A DNA stretch of 61,695 bases, from contig AZLU01000238.1 of the NCBI GenBank assembly GCA_002224055.1, positions 1 to 61,695 of the forward strand. The letters run 5' to 3'. The notes under the pieces were generated by a model. It had not been told where the DNA came from and ran no database searches. It saw only the letters and a list, made by a program, of their open reading frames with translations. The position numbers and the translations under genes were made by a program. This document shows, piece after piece, positions 35,168 through 47,873 of this stretch. The DNA is from Pezizomycotina sp. ARF18. Lineage: Eukaryota > Ascomycota. Each line of letters starts with the position of its first letter. The stretch's first letter is position 1.

Positions 35168-36424
35168 ATGGAGAGATATATTGAGGTTCAGGCTACCGGC
35201 AAAGACTGCCAAATGAAGTCCTCCTGCATGTAACAGCCCCCCCCTCCTCCAGAGAGCCCGTCCCATATAGTCCGAAGGCTGGGCAAGACTGACGATTGTT
35301 AACTTAGATTCTTAACGAAGTGGACTTACCGACAGTTAAAGCGCTATCCTTGATCAACACATCACTCTACCATGACAGTCGCCGGGCTGTTCGAGCATAT
35401 CAATGTTGGGGTAGCCGTAACCGCCTTGTTGAAGCAGATAAAAGGTTTTCCAAAAACCGTCATCTCAGCCGTCACGTCAAGGGTATGACGCTGAGGTACG
35501 GCTTGGCCCGAGGACGAAGTTGGGCTGTGCCGGACCCCAAGAATAGGCAAGATTAGGTTATTCGACATCCTGAATTCCCCCCCCCCTTTTTTTTTTTTTC
35601 TTCTTAGCAAGGGGGCAAAGAAAGAAAGAAAGAAAGAAATCTCGCACTAACTAACTTTTAATGCTTTCTTTTTCTCCCTTCAATGATACATGTAAATAGA
35701 CGCCGAACCGATCGAGCCATTGTATAACAAATGGTTATTGCCACCGATCCGATGGTGAAATTATGTATCCGCAACTGCCAGTATTTAGAGCTGGCCATGA
35801 GAGCCAGACATTGGAATGCAATTTCGTTGAGAAGCCTTCTCTTATCGCCTATCCTTATTGTCATCGCCGGCTATGCGCTTCCACGCTCTTCGCTGCCTAC
35901 GCTTGACGCTTGTCGACACTGACTTCTCCGGTGTGGTCTCAAATGATGTTGATGGGTATTAAGTCAGGGTATTTAACTAAAGACCAGAAAGATACCCTGG
36001 AGCTGAACCTGGCCCAGATCGAAGAGATTGAAGTGGTCCTTCGCTGCAAGTCTCTCTGGAGTCCCAGATTGTAGACATAGAATGGCTTCCGCAGATCTCC
36101 CAGGCATGCGGAAATTCCGCGCTTTCTGAGGACTCGCACGATCGGCGCTGACAACTCCGGACCGACGCAGAGTCGGACGCACCACTGGTAAGTTTGACTA
36201 CGTTAAACCTTTCAGGATTTCGCATTATTTGGGAGGATCGGTTACAGCTGTCGGGATGCCCTACTGCAAGAGCTTGTACTCGATACTTCGCGCTGCGCCA
36301 TGAGTTTGCAGGCCCGTGGTTTAAAGTTTTCGAAGCAATCGAGCAGCTTCCCCAACTCAAGAAACTCCTTCTCACAGGCTTTATTACGAAGGGGCGTCGA
36401 TACATGGGGACTCATCGCTCTTGA
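35168..36424 (+). pseudogene. F-box/LRR-like protein, copy 3
   Basis: The ATG at 35168 leads to QATGK, then after a one-base change LPNEVLLH at the exon end (35229). A 78-bp intron (35230-35307, TTGTTAAC branch) sits at the same phase-0 place as in copies 1 and 2. Exon 2 starts ILNEVDLPTVKALSLINTSL and includes SRHVKGMTLRYG. A C10-T13 run in the next intron matches the homopolymer in copy 1. The body has MVKLCIRNCQYLEL, LTKDQKDTLELNLAQIEEIE and FEAIEQLPQLKKLLLTGF, all close to copy 1, and ends at 36424. Several frame changes occur. Its orientation is opposite to copies 1, 2, 4 and 6. Confidence 0.7.
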
Positions 36425-36622
36425 ATTAAATACCGTTGGAGGTGTCTACAACTCGGTACTAGGACGGTGTTAAAAGGTGTTGGCTCGTTGAGAAGGTGCC
36501 AATTTACAAAAAGTCTTAAGAGCGTCATTGAATACCGTGTTGTCTTTAAAGCGGTATTAGGCCCCTAGGATGGTAAATAGCGGTTTCAATACCGTTGGAA
36601 AATTTTAATAATAGTTAAATAA

Positions 36623-36860
36623 TAAATCTATTTATTTATTATATTTATTTATTATTTATTATTTATTTATTTTATTATTTATTTATTATTTATTTATTTA
36701 TTTATTATTATTTATTTATTTTATTATTTATTTATTTATTATTTATTTATTTATTTATTATTATTTATTGATTTATCCTTTATCCTTTGTCCTTTATCCT
36801 TTATCCTTTACTATTTATCAATGTATTATTATTATTATTGTTGTTGTTGTTGTTGTTGTG
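36623..36860. repeat. Compound microsatellite: (TTTA)n, (CCTTTAT)n, (ATT)n, (GTT)n
   Basis: About 150 bp of TTTA/ATTT units, then five CCTTTAT-like heptamers (36776-36812), ATT repeats and a GTT run (36839-36858). Confidence 0.9.
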
Positions 36861-36927
36861 TTGGAATAGTTGATACTTGGTTTCGAATATCGAATACGTA
36901 TTATGATTACGAATTATAATCTATAAG

Positions 36928-37764
36928 TTACGCTTTTACAGCTACGGTACGGCTATAAAGGGGTTGAAGAGAGGTTACGTGGTATCGAGGTGACCTAACG
37001 CACCAATCAAGATGATTAAAATTCAGCGGACAAACTTCTTCATACATATATTCCGACTCGTCGATTAAATGCTCGATGCATTCCGCCCGAAGTAGAGAGA
37101 GAGGGCTTCGAGTGATGCATTTTGTCCTCGTCTGTTCCAGAGTAAAAACCATACCCTCGCCGTCCAGGTTTCCAGTTGAATGCTTCGCGATAGTGTATAC
37201 AATGCAAAGAAGCTTGCGAAGATTGCGGTGTCGACACGATTCGAAGACCCCACGCCAATGATCTGTGGACACCATGTTTCCACCGTTGCCGTTAACGAAC
37301 GCATCTAAATTGCAGTTGAAGACGTCGAGTTCCCCGAGACTGTGCAAGTTGCTTAATATATCCGAGAGGCGCTCGATATGGATTTGCTTCAGGACCAGAC
37401 TAGCGGACTTGAGAGGTTCCTAAGGGCGCAAGGCCGGTCTCACGCACGATTTTGATTCTCTAGGGACAGTGTCTTCAGGTTGCGAAGTTCAAAGTCCCAA
37501 TCCAGACAATACGTTGAGGAGTCGTGATAACTCAAAATAATCAGGCTAGCATATAAATTGTAAGACGGCGCATGTTTTCCCCGAAATAGGTTGAAATCCA
37601 CCAGGCCAGCCTGCCAAAGGTTTCATGGGTAGCATCCAAATTTCCACCTTCTGGCGAAGCTGTCGTAAAGCAGGAAAGTGAACAACTGACATGAGCACCT
37701 TGATGATGTTGGAACAGTGGTCAGCGGAGTGTTTGAGGGTGCATGATGTGGGCTTTGTTAGCAA
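36928..37764 (-). pseudogene. LRR-like C-terminal body of an F-box-family protein (copy 6)
   Basis: Pieces in successive frames: VLMSVVHFPALRQLRQKVE, DFELRNLKTLSLENQNRA, SASLVLKQIHIERLSDILSN, LHSLGELDVFNCNLDAFV, WRGVFESCRHRNLRKLLCIV and the end at 36928. The spacing (leucine-rich strand, then a W-x-x-V-F/L element, then another strand) is that of copies 2, 4 and 5. No F-box N-terminus was found in 37765-38400, so either it is deleted or it has decayed beyond recognition. Confidence 0.45.
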
Positions 37765-38418
37765 TTGTTAAGAAAACAAGGATCCTACAGGGCAATATCT
37801 CAGAAAGGATTTGACTTCTCCGTCATACGACTTGGTTATCTGATTTGGTTAACCGTGTTTGTTGTCAGCAATGTGGGAAGTTTGTTTGACAATCTGAGGT
37901 TCTTATCTAACAATGCTTGTTTTCTTTCCTGCCAAAAAGGTTTCCTTGGGATTTCTCCAGCTTTCTCTGAACGACCAGTTTCGATACACGTAAACTTCCG
38001 GCTGCTTATTTTATTAACAAAGGTTCTTCCGGAATTAGATAGAGAATACGACTTTGCCTATAGGATCCTATCTAATAAACTACTCGACCAACGATGCTTA
38101 GGTAATTCAAATTATCGATGTTTGATACAAGAGATATTGAATGTTTCGAGCGACTTGCAGCAGTTCACCCGAAGACATTTTGTGATCATCGAGTCTCCGA
38201 GTCATCGCCAGGGAAAGTACGTTCATACCACACTCTCAGTAGATCCCAGCCCTTCGAGCCCATCGTTAAAACGGGTCTTAAACCCATCATATTAAACGTG
38301 TTCATTTTCCAGACTAGACCTGCGATTGATTTCATTACAAGAGCTATGAAGAGAGAGTTAAAGTTACGAAGGCAAGGTAGTTGAAAAGAAAGATTCGGAA
38401 CAAGCTACTCCGTGCCCT
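37765..38418. other. No supported gene
   Basis: A 176-codon plus-strand frame (37765-38295) begins at a non-ATG codon, has no motif, and lies where an N-terminus of the minus-strand relic would be expected. I do not call it. Confidence 0.35.
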
Positions 38419-39090
38419 TCAGCGCATACATGGCCTCGTCGGCTTTCCCACCGTTACACGGCGAACTTTGTATAGCCCCTGCAAGTTTGCGAAGAAGCCA
38501 AGATCCACCTCATAGCCACGAATCTCCTCAACAAGCGGTCGCCGATCATCGAACGTAACGTCGTGGCCCGTAAAAGCGAACGCGATGTGTTGAAATTTCG
38601 CCTCTTCAGCGCGTCCCTCTCCACCGCGACGAAAGATATCCATCAACTTAATCTGCGGGTAATGCGTAATCCAGCAGCGTCTGTATCATCAAGTAATGCT
38701 GCGTCAGCACCTCCCAAATCCATCTATTAATTCGCGAACCCTATTTCCCGTTCAAATTTTTTCAGAGTTTCCGGATCGTCGAGGTACTCGTCGAACTTCT
38801 TCGCGCCGTCCTCGAAGAGCTTGTTGGTCAATGTTGCCCGACATGAGTCCTGGTACGCCGGCTTGTTTTTCGAATCTCCGGGAATGCTCTAGTTTCCTCG
38901 ATCTTGTGGTGACCGTTGGAAGTAGTCTGACACATCTTGCAGTAGCGGATAAAGTCGGGACGTCTTCGTTTATGTGGGGTCCTTGGAGGTATTCGCTTTA
39001 GGATGCGCTGTTATCATGTTTTGGACACGGCCATCTGCGCGGCGACTTTGGAGAGGTTCGCTAGGTTTCTTATTGTAGATTTGGTCTTTT
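38419..39090 (-). pseudogene. Unrecognised protein relic, multiple frameshifts
   Basis: Protein-like stretches in several frames: LFEDGAKKFDEYLDDPETLK, RWIWEVLTQHYLMIQTLL, KLMDIFRRGGEGRAEEAKF, QHIAFAFTGHDVTFDDRRPL and EEIRGYEVDLGFFANLQGLY, with a stop at 38419. Charge pattern and codon use look coding and the pieces are collinear, but no family is recognised. At least four frame changes. Confidence 0.4.
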
Positions 39091-39198
39091 AGCGCTCAGT
39101 TTCTTCTGAAGATCAATCATGGGTTTGTTGCTTACCTTGCCTTGCTAGTATCGCTCACCGGTACGGTTGTAGCCTGAATGGTCCATTCGCCCACTGTT

Positions 39199-39375
39199 CG
39201 GATTTTGCGTTGTTGAAGTCATGTTTTGGTCGTTCGTTAAAGGAGCTGTGTTGATCGCGCTGTTTTTTTTTTTTTTTTTTTTTTCGGATTTTGCGTTAGT
39301 TGAAGTCATGTTTTGGTCGTTCGTTATAAGGAGCTGTTGATCGCGCTGTTTTTTTTTTTTTTTTTTTTTTTTTTT
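39199..39375. repeat. Two tandem units (86 and 91 bp), each ending in poly-T
   Basis: Unit 1 (39199-39284) and unit 2 (39285-39375) start CGGATTTTGCGTT, share AAGTCATGTTTTGGTCGTTC and GATCGCGCTG, and end in T22 and T27. They differ by a few 1-4 base indels. Confidence 0.9.
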
Positions 39376-40464
39376 CCGTTCAAACACTGGGAGTTTTGAT
39401 TTATTGCAAGCATTACGATCGAATTCATGACCCGGGAAGAGAATCAATCCGTTTTATACTGGTATTACAACGCCTTAAACCTTTTGACGCACCAGCGATC
39501 CACGTTTACTGGAGAAATTAGACAAAGGCTTATTTCGTTTTTTTCTTCTGACATGGATAAGCTCGGTTAACGGAGCCAAGTTCCAACCGTGTAGATGCTG
39601 CATCCTGTCTAAGTTTTTATCTTACAATGGAAGTAATTTAGAGAAATAAAAGCGCAATTCGGCTCGAGGCCCTCATTTTGAGTGCGCTCTGAAACGTCTT
39701 TCTCTAATCTGATGGCGGTTGCGCCAAATTCTTGATCGGCTACCCCAATCGGCATCCCCGGATGAGGCCGAGTATCCAATGAGAGCTCGAAGAAACGAAA
39801 TACTGTTCAGCTATACAAGGATCTACATATCTATAGAATAATCTCTCGACTTTCTCTTCTTGTTCGGCTTAACAGGGAACAACGTTTTATCGTGTGTTCC
39901 TGCTGCCAATATGAGGAGGCTTAGCTTTAAACGGCAGGTTTGCGGATTGACCCAACGTAAGCAGGACCCACTTCGTCTGCTTTGATCCCCTAGCACGCCT
40001 TTCTAGATCGAGCACACTCGGAGGAGTTCTTTCTTGAAGACTGAAGATCGATAAATGAAATAAGGATTGCCCGTTGAAAGGAGCCGAGGATTGCTTCTGA
40101 CAGTGATTCACAGGCATCGCTCCTGGCTTGGAGATGCGGTTACTGCATTGTGTCGGTGCACAAAATCGCTACTGAATAATCTCTAATGGTCGCATTGATC
40201 CATGAGCATGTTCAGATTAAAGGTTTTATGAAGAATTGAATTATCTATTATCTCTACCATTAATGAAGAAGTACATTACTCTCGAAGCTCCTTTGTCCTA
40301 CTGACTCCGAACATCCCGTTCAATGCTAATCGTCATCTCCAATATTCACTTAGCGCATCTTGAAACAAAAACTCGAAAATGATGGAATCCATCTAGATTC
40401 CAACGCCATAGACCATTTCCCCCATATATATTTAGCCCACGATGAAATTAATTAGGGCCTCTGG
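39376..40464. other. No gene seen
   Basis: Intergenic sequence without motif-bearing ORFs. Confidence 0.4.
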
Positions 40465-41169
40465 TCAAGCAGCGGACAATTTACTCGCGTCCAAATCCTT
40501 GAACTTGTACGGGGAAGCCCCGCAGACCTCAGTGAAGAAGCAGTCGGCCGACGGAGCTCCAGCAGCTTGCAGAAGCAGCTCTTGCCTTGCGGATCCTTGA
40601 TCTCAATCTTGAAGAACCAGGTCCCCAGGCGTTGGAGAACATGAACCTGATCGGACCGCCTCGCCAGCCTTAACCGGATGGTGAAGGTAGCAGCGGAAGC
40701 GGGGCTCTTGTTGGAGTTATACTTCGCATTGGCGGTGTGTAACCCTCAACGGCCTCCCTGCCTTGCCAGAACAGGAGCGCGTTATCGACGCCGGTGGGCA
40801 TGGTAACGGTTGTAGTCGCCGCCAGTCTTGACATGATGTAACCGCGGTGCTGGATGGTGAGGTACTCCTATGGGCACGAGGCCACCGTGGCCGTAGATGG
40901 ACTGCGCGTCGCCGTCGTTGCCGCCGGAGACGCCGGCCTTGCAGGTACGGTAAGGGCTCTGGGATACCGGGTTGGGAGAGATGGTGGCGAAGACGGAGGC
41001 TTCGAATTCGGGCCACGCAGCTTGCTTGATGCTGAAGGGCTCGGACTGGACGACGTACTCGAGAGCGCCGGCAATGGGCGTGCAGCTGGGCTGATAGCCA
41101 GAGGGCATGGCGACAGCCTGGTTGCAGCGACGGCAGCGACGGCGACACGGTAGAGGCTTGGAACTTCAT
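40465..41169 (-). pseudogene. Secreted protein relic, multiple frameshifts
   Basis: The ATG at 41169 gives MKFQASTV, followed in another frame by AVAVAATRLS and PSGYQPSCTPIAGALEYVVQ, consistent with a short signal peptide and a mature chain. Next come EFEASVFATISPNPVSQSPY, RTCKAGVSGGNDGDAQSIYG, MPTGVDNALLFWQGREAVEG and WFFKIEIKDPQGKSCFC, with the end ADCFFTEVCGASPYKFKDLD and TGA at 40465. Five or more frame changes. The family is not recognised. Confidence 0.45.
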
Positions 41170-43235
41170 TTTGAAAGTTTTGGTAAAGGTGGGAATGGTA
41201 TTATTACTTAAGAATTATGTAGTATGCGAAGGGTGTTTGCGTAACTCGTTGAAAAGAGCGTACTTATTCAAGTGAGCTAATGGAGAATTGGTTTCGGAGA
41301 GAATGAATGATAGGCCAGTGAGTGGAATGGTGATGAGATGATGAGATTGTCTGAGGAGGGGAGTTTCGAGGCCTTTATATAGAGAATGGAGTATCATGAA
41401 TCCAGAGCGACCGTCGGTACGTTGGCGATACCGTATGGTTGCATCTACTGAGCTATCTCTCGATTGCAAAGATCCTCTAGAGCTAGAGTTCGTATTATGA
41501 CATGTATGGCGTCCAAACCGGACAAAAGCTTCGCTAAAGCTGTGTTGCAATTTTTATGAAATTGTAAGGCGCTAAGGTTAAACGTAAAATATTGGATAAC
41601 GGTGGAAATCTCACCCTTATTTCAGCTGGGTCTTCAATATTTTGGGTGGATATTAATGGTTGAGATTTCTTCCTTATTTGCCAGAAAAATATATTTGTTG
41701 TGGTTCTTTTTTTTTTTTTTTTTTTTTTTTTTAGATTTGCGTTGCATCGTTTATAGAAAAAGTACACCATAAGCTCGCGAACTAGCCCTTACTATCGCGA
41801 GATCTCTAACATCAAAAAGTATTTGCGGATTATCCAGTAACCTCACGACCGACCCTTCGTCGACTCCTAAGTAAGGGCTGATTGTCGTCGCCTAGTCTCT
41901 GGGCCGGAGGAGTACGATGACCATGATGAGCAAGGATTCGTTTTCATGCGTTGAGACGTTTGATAGTATAATTTCTCCGGATTGCGGCTGATTACTGGCT
42001 CAACGCTCCCTCGCGGGATGACGAGGCGAAGAAAACTGCGAAAATTGCAGATACGAGGACAAGGAAGCAATCTTCATCAATGCCGCAGATGTGCGAACCC
42101 TGCCAGCAATCGTTACCTGCAGATTACTTCGACAACGACAAACGACAGGTGTATATGCAGGGATCGTTCCTCACGTTGTTCCTTGAATATCTCTACCCTT
42201 TTATTAACGTCGTAGCGACATAAGGCGATTTCTTCGTAACGAGACGGTAGTAAGGTTGAGTTTGACTTCCGTACTAGCCATATATATGAGAGACATAAGT
42301 CTTCGATTAGACATCCCGGTATATATAGAAGCGTGAAGCATTTGCATAAAGATTTCGCAATATCATGGTAATCCTCTCCTAAAAGAAAGTATGTTCCCGC
42401 TTCCTAAATATTCCTGGATGTTTGATGCAAGTTATATACCCAGCTGAAGCCGAACGTCCGCGGAACGGTCCCGCACTAAGAGCTAAGAGGCAAGCTATCG
42501 ATTTAATTCTGTGCTTCTTCCTTTGGTTTCCAGATTACCCTTATAGGCACTCTTAATAGTTGCGATTCCGAGAAATGGAGGAAGAGATGGTGAAGAAAGT
42601 ATTGTAGATCCGTAGCTTTCGTACGTACGCAATTCTATCAAATCTTGGATCTGCGACGCGAAGTCCCTTGAAGTGTTCATAATGCTTCTGGTTCTATTTA
42701 TCTATAGCAGGTTTCGCTCGCACTCATCGATATAGTGTAGGCGTGCTGCGAAGAGTTATATGTGATTTTCAGCAGAGTGCAACCAAGAGGAGTGAATGCT
42801 CGAGACGAAGTATCTAGGCATACTCTCATACAAGATAAGCAAAATATATTCAACCCACGAGGAGATCACATATTCATCTAGTCGAATAGTTATGAAGCGA
42901 GTAGGGAGTAGTGAGCACTCCGTTGGCATTGTGAGCTTATTCATGTAAGTTCGGCCCGATACTCGGGCGATTTCACCGTTCTTCGCAAGTCTTTGAGCCG
43001 AAGTCCGTTGAATGGATATTATTGAAGTCTCGTTCATGGTTCGACTCCCGCGACATAATTTCTCATACGCTTTTCAGAATGTGCTTCATTGGATTTCCTT
43101 TGATAAATATTTGGTTATATATAAAATTAAACAATTAAGTCATAGATACAATACTGATCATGGACTTAGGGGGTGCACCCCATGTGGCCACGTACCAACA
43201 ATTGACAGCGGGTATATCAATGAAACCGCGAGTCA
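41170..43235. other. No supported gene
   Basis: Contains the T26 tract (41707-41732). A plus-strand run at about 42060-42222 (MPQMCEPCQQSLPADYF and LFLEYLYPFINVVAT, TAA at 42220) and a 61-codon minus-strand frame at 42495-42680 with an ATG look mildly coding but could not be assigned. Confidence 0.35.
41707..41732. repeat. Poly-T tract (T26)
   Basis: Uninterrupted run of T. Confidence 0.95.
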
Positions 43236-46200
43236 TTAACCAACTACCCAAGTCGGATCCTCGTCAAACTTCTCTGCGTTCAGCACCAGCTCAGGCGCCA
43301 TGCTCTCCGGCACGTTCTTCACGATATCATTCAATACATCCACCCTCTCTTTTAGCACGTTAGCAACGTAGACTTTCCTATAAGGGCGGAAGTACTGTTG
43401 CCGCTCCGCCGAGATGCGATATATTCGCCGAGCAGCGCAGGCGTTTTCATGGCACCGACGCGGCTTGTGCTCATGATCAGCGCCATGTGACTTCCGCGAG
43501 TGGTAGATCCGTCGGTAAAGACGTGATCGGCTTCTTCCTTTCGCTCTGGGGACTCTGTGGAGGAGTCATGAGATCTCCGTTTGAGGAAGAAGCCTCCGTC
43601 TTCTTCTCCGTGAAGCTCATCACACCAGAGGCAGTCTTAGAGACGGCCTCAAAGGTGCTCGACCTCACGGTTGTGATCGTATTTCCCGTGGCTTCTATGG
43701 TGGCGAACGTGGTCGCTTTTGGCGGAAGTAAAGGCACTCGCGGCAGCCTTCTTCGTATCTGCGATGGAGGCTAGTTTTATACTTCGACGTGACGGAACCG
43801 ATCCCGATGCTCTTCGGCATGCCAACCTTGACTTCTTTCCTTTTTCCGGCGGCGTGGTGGGGGAGAAGGGTGTGAGCAGCGGTTTCTCTCCGCGGGGTCG
43901 GCGGTGGGCTAGGGCGATGTTGACTGCGATGGCGGTGTCGCTCGCCAGCGACTTCTCCTCCAGGTTTACTGCGATCGGCTCGCGAACACTAGGCTTTGGG
44001 AAATCGTCTCCGTAATGTGATTGCCGCGGTGCGCATCGGCGTGACTCGTACCATTGATCGGTCGGCGCGACGGGGAAGCTTGAACTTGGCCGGCAACTGC
44101 GAGCTGCTACTTATACCGCGGAACATAAAGCTGGGAACTTGACCTTGAGCCCCTCCGCGGTCACTAACCGGGCGTGGCGTCGATGATGTTCCGTGCGTCG
44201 GTACCGATTCTCGCAAGGCGCCACCGGAGCCCCTCGTCCGGCAAGTTTGGCAGTCAACGAACAGTACCCCTGAGGGTAAACTTGAGACTTCGTAAAGCAC
44301 CCGCCAGCGCTCAGGCTTCATTTTCGTGTTGATTACCCTTTTCAGCTGTCTGTGGGCCTCGTCGTATTTGCTGTACGTCACGAATTCTGGCCTCAGGTCG
44401 TTCGCGTGTTTAACCTTTCCGTGAACCATGGACGCAACCACGAGGGACTCGTCCCCAGATTTGGTAGCTTTCGCCATCGCAGCCCGTTCCAGATTTTGCG
44501 CCAGCCTCAACTCTCGGACCGGCTGTAGCGTGCTCCATTTGTTTGACCTGGCGCATCCAGAGGAAGAAGCGATTGGCATCGTTAAGTGAGACGACGCGTC
44601 ATCTGCAGTAGAACATCTTGCTTGTCGCCTCCCTTTGCGATGGGCAGGCGTTGTGCTTGAGCTTGTGGTTCTTCAACCCCTGCGCGAGGTTCCACGTCTC
44701 CTTGTCGTCGACGGCAAACTCGAGAATCATGCTCGCGCCTTCTTGGAAGGTCCACATACGTTGCATCCAGGTGGAGCAGTATATCCTCATAAGAATATCG
44801 TATTGTTCTCCGTCCGATGGTAGTCCTCTACGGAAGGCTTCCTTCAGCTCATCGTTCATGATAAGCACCTTGAATGCATGGGCGAAGACTTTAGTCATCA
44901 GCGCGATGGCTTTGCTCCTATATCGGGTCAGGGGGATGCAGAGGGTGTCGATCCAGAAGAAGGATGGATCCGGGCATCAAGCCTTCACCAGTAGCCTCGG
45001 TGACCATGTTATTGATCCGGATGAGCTGACACGTCGGAAGCGCGTTATCCTTCGCATACCTAAACCTTGCGACCATACGTGGGAGACGGCAATGAAAGAT
45101 GACATGTTCTGGTAGATGCCCGTCAGGGGTATCATGCTCACGGCATCTTCCTGAGACTGCCCTCGACGACAGCGAGCGAGACTGTTCCGGCCTTCTTGTT
45201 GTGCGTGAGTTCGATGAGCGGGTAGTACCCCTGTCGAGCAGAAATTTCATCTTCGTCATTTGGAAGTCTGACAGGCACGAACTCGCACTTGCAGCTTGGC
45301 TTCGTGTGCTTGGTTTTGTAAGTTTCTTCGTTAACGTTGTTGGCACCGCACTTGGTGTCTGTGCAGGGGCTGTGGTCAACGGTAGTGCCGCGTCATCGCC
45401 GACGCGTAGTGGGCCGCCCACGGCGCGAGTATGTCCTGCGCGCGTCTAGCCTCGTACGGGCACCACCCTGTCTGGATGAATCTCTGGTGCAGCGCCCGGC
45501 TGAAGCCCCACTCGGGCGGCCAGACGTACTTGTACTTTTATCGCTCATCGCGTCCCACGCTGCCTGAGCGCCTTTGAGTTGCAAGTCCATTAGAAACTCT
45601 ATCGCGCTGTCTTTGCCGTAGAGCGCGCCGCCCTTGTCCAGGACGGGATATATCGGTTTGATTTGTCCAACTGGGTCGCGGCCCCCTTCAAGGCGGATCT
45701 TACCCTCCCTCTTCCTGGGATTCAGCCACGCCCTCAATTTCTCCGCACCTCGTGCCGCTCGACTTGGCCTTGGACTCCAAGTACTGCACTCCGGCCCACA
45801 GTTGATCACCCACGGCCATGACCAAGAAGCACAGCTCGGGGTGCGTCGCCTCAGCGCGTATCGCGGCCGCTCTCCCGAAGACCGCTTCCCGCCCGAAATC
45901 ATAAGCTCTGAAGAACACGCTGGCTTCCTCAACGCACGCGGCAGCTCGTTCCAGCCTTTCCTCGATCGCCTTGCCGCCGATCTTCAGCGTGGCTCTCACC
46001 CAATCCCTTGTTTCATCGGCGAGTTCTCAGTTGTGATTACATGGCGGTGCTCGCTGGCGTCGCCTTCAGGCGTTGCGGGGCACTTGACGAACATCTCTTC
46101 CGCTTTGCCCTTTTCTAGACTCAGAGCGCTAGCAATGAGACCAAAGAACAGCCAGCTCTGCACGAGACGGGCGTGTGCTTCAGGTCCTTGACGTTGCCGT

Positions 46201-46339
46201 GGAGCAGGTCGACCTTACTCCATCCAATTCTCTCAGGAAAGCCGGTGAAGTCGCCTTCGTAGTCGAATTTAGCTCCGTCTATGTACGGGACGCTTATCGC
46301 CGGCACCGATGCAAAGTCGGAATAAGGGTAGCCGTCCAT
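43236..46339 (-). pseudogene. HET-domain (heterokaryon incompatibility) protein, many frameshifts
   Basis: The ATG at 46339 opens MDGYPYSDFASV; then come LVQSWLFFGLIASALSLEKG, FFRAYDFGREAVFGRAAA, WGFSRALHQRFIQTGWCPYE and CKCEFVPVRLPNDEDE. The HET domain follows: FIAVSHVWSQGLG (about 45059-45097), FFWIDTLCIPLTRYRSKAIA (about 44905-44962) and IYCSTWMQRMWTFQEG, its three classic blocks in order. The C-terminal part includes GVLFVDCQTC, a Ser/Pro/Lys-rich stretch and YFRPYRKVYVANVLKERVDV, with TAA at 43236. HET proteins trigger cell death when incompatible fungi fuse. At about 3.1 kb (about 1,000 residues) it is a large member. About a dozen frame changes break it as given; extension of one gene to 43236 is inferred. 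Confidence 0.75.
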
Positions 46340-47873
46340 TAGGGTTTATAGTTCAGGAGTGTTTCAGGGGTTAAATGTACCGAAAAACGGGGATGGGTTT
46401 CTCTTCTTGCAATTACAGTGAGACTACCATTCGGATTGGAATCGAATCGATTGATCTAATTTGGAGAATGCCAGAGCAGAGAGCGATACTCCTATATATA
46501 AGCTACTCTCGGCACCTCCGCGATAAACCAAGCTGATCCTTGGGGTCGATCTCGGCATTCAGCTGCGCTATGCCCCTCTTGCTATAGGTCCCCGCCTCTC
46601 TCGCTAACGAGCCTCACAAAAGCAAGCATGAAACAAACATTATAAACCAGTGGTGGTCTCTTGGCGGGGTAATCATCGTAAAAAGGTAGTGTGTGTCAAT
46701 CGGGATTGATCAAAATTGCGAGAGATCCTTGGCATTGCATATAGGGTGGAGACTTGTATATGTGTATGTGTCGTGACCGTTCTCCAGATACTTCGGCGCG
46801 CATGTATTCAAAGCTTATGGCCTCGAGCAATATTCACGAGCCTTTGAGGCCCTAGTGTCTTCCTCGACTGTCAAAGGGGTCTAGTTGCCGTTCGAAACAA
46901 GTGTCATAGGCAGGAAGAGCTCGGGAGATAGATGCACGGCTTTCTCGCGCGTACTTCTATCGTGGGGCAAATATACGAAATACATCAAGTAATCAAGTAT
47001 TGTCTGAGCTGTATGTCTAAGCCGCATGTCTGAGCCGGACCACGAGCTTTTATGGATCTCGTGGGGGACCCTAGTTTAGCAGTATGCACCTATTTATCCG
47101 GGAACTCTGCGGTTAGTTTAAAGCTGAAGCCTTAGAGAATGAGGCTTGAAGAGTAGCCTCCATTGCAGAGTGAAGAGTAAGAATTAGAATCTCGCCGTAC
47201 GCCGCAAACTTGAAGTAGTTAAGGGACCTCATGGGACACCTATTCTTCTAGATGAGATCATCCCCTTTGTTATGGTAAAGAAATGTAGCAACAGAACTGG
47301 GATACCGATAATTCTATGATATATACATCGAATAGAACCGTAATGCTTTATCGAAAAAAGGGAAATACTGATAGTATAGTGTTTGTCTGTTCGGCAATGA
47401 AAAGGCTTCGGGAGCTTAGGTAACGATACGGGATATTGAGCTGGAAAAAATTAGGATATACAAACAGTATATCAAAAACCCTACTAAATAGTTTCAATTA
47501 TGTATATACGTATATTACATAAGAAACTTTCAAAATTCCGAAAGATTGTCGTTCGGCTATCATCAGATTAGAGTCAGGAACGGTTATTGATATATTGCGT
47601 ATGCGAATTCTTCTCACCTATACGTCATTCCGGCGGTAGTATTCAGGGAAAGAGTAGAAGCGTACGATAAATAATGACTATATAAGCGGTCCGTACTACC
47701 CTGAGAGGATAGGTAAATCAACAAGATCAAAGTCATAATCTTCAAAATACAAGAGAAACCTATATATTACTCTCTTATCCTAGCCCAACGATCAATATCG
47801 AAGCATCCTACCTTAAGCGATATATAGCGGCATTTCTAAGAAGGCAAAGGCTATAGTCAATCCGGAAAACAGT
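46340..47873. other. No gene; upstream of Cys-rich copy A
   Basis: No supported ORF over 1.5 kb. CTATATAAG (47678-47686) lies about 190 bp before the ATG of copy A in a position matching copies B and C. Confidence 0.5.

Noticed and set aside
37765-38295. 176-codon plus-strand open frame
   Set aside because: Starts at a non-ATG codon, no motif, composition unlike the coding genes here.
43028-43050. GGTTCGACTCCC, a good tRNA B-box match
   Set aside because: No A-box or cloverleaf upstream in either orientation; chance match.
45634-46191. 185-codon plus-strand frame
   Set aside because: Antisense to the HET gene, which carries the recognisable blocks.
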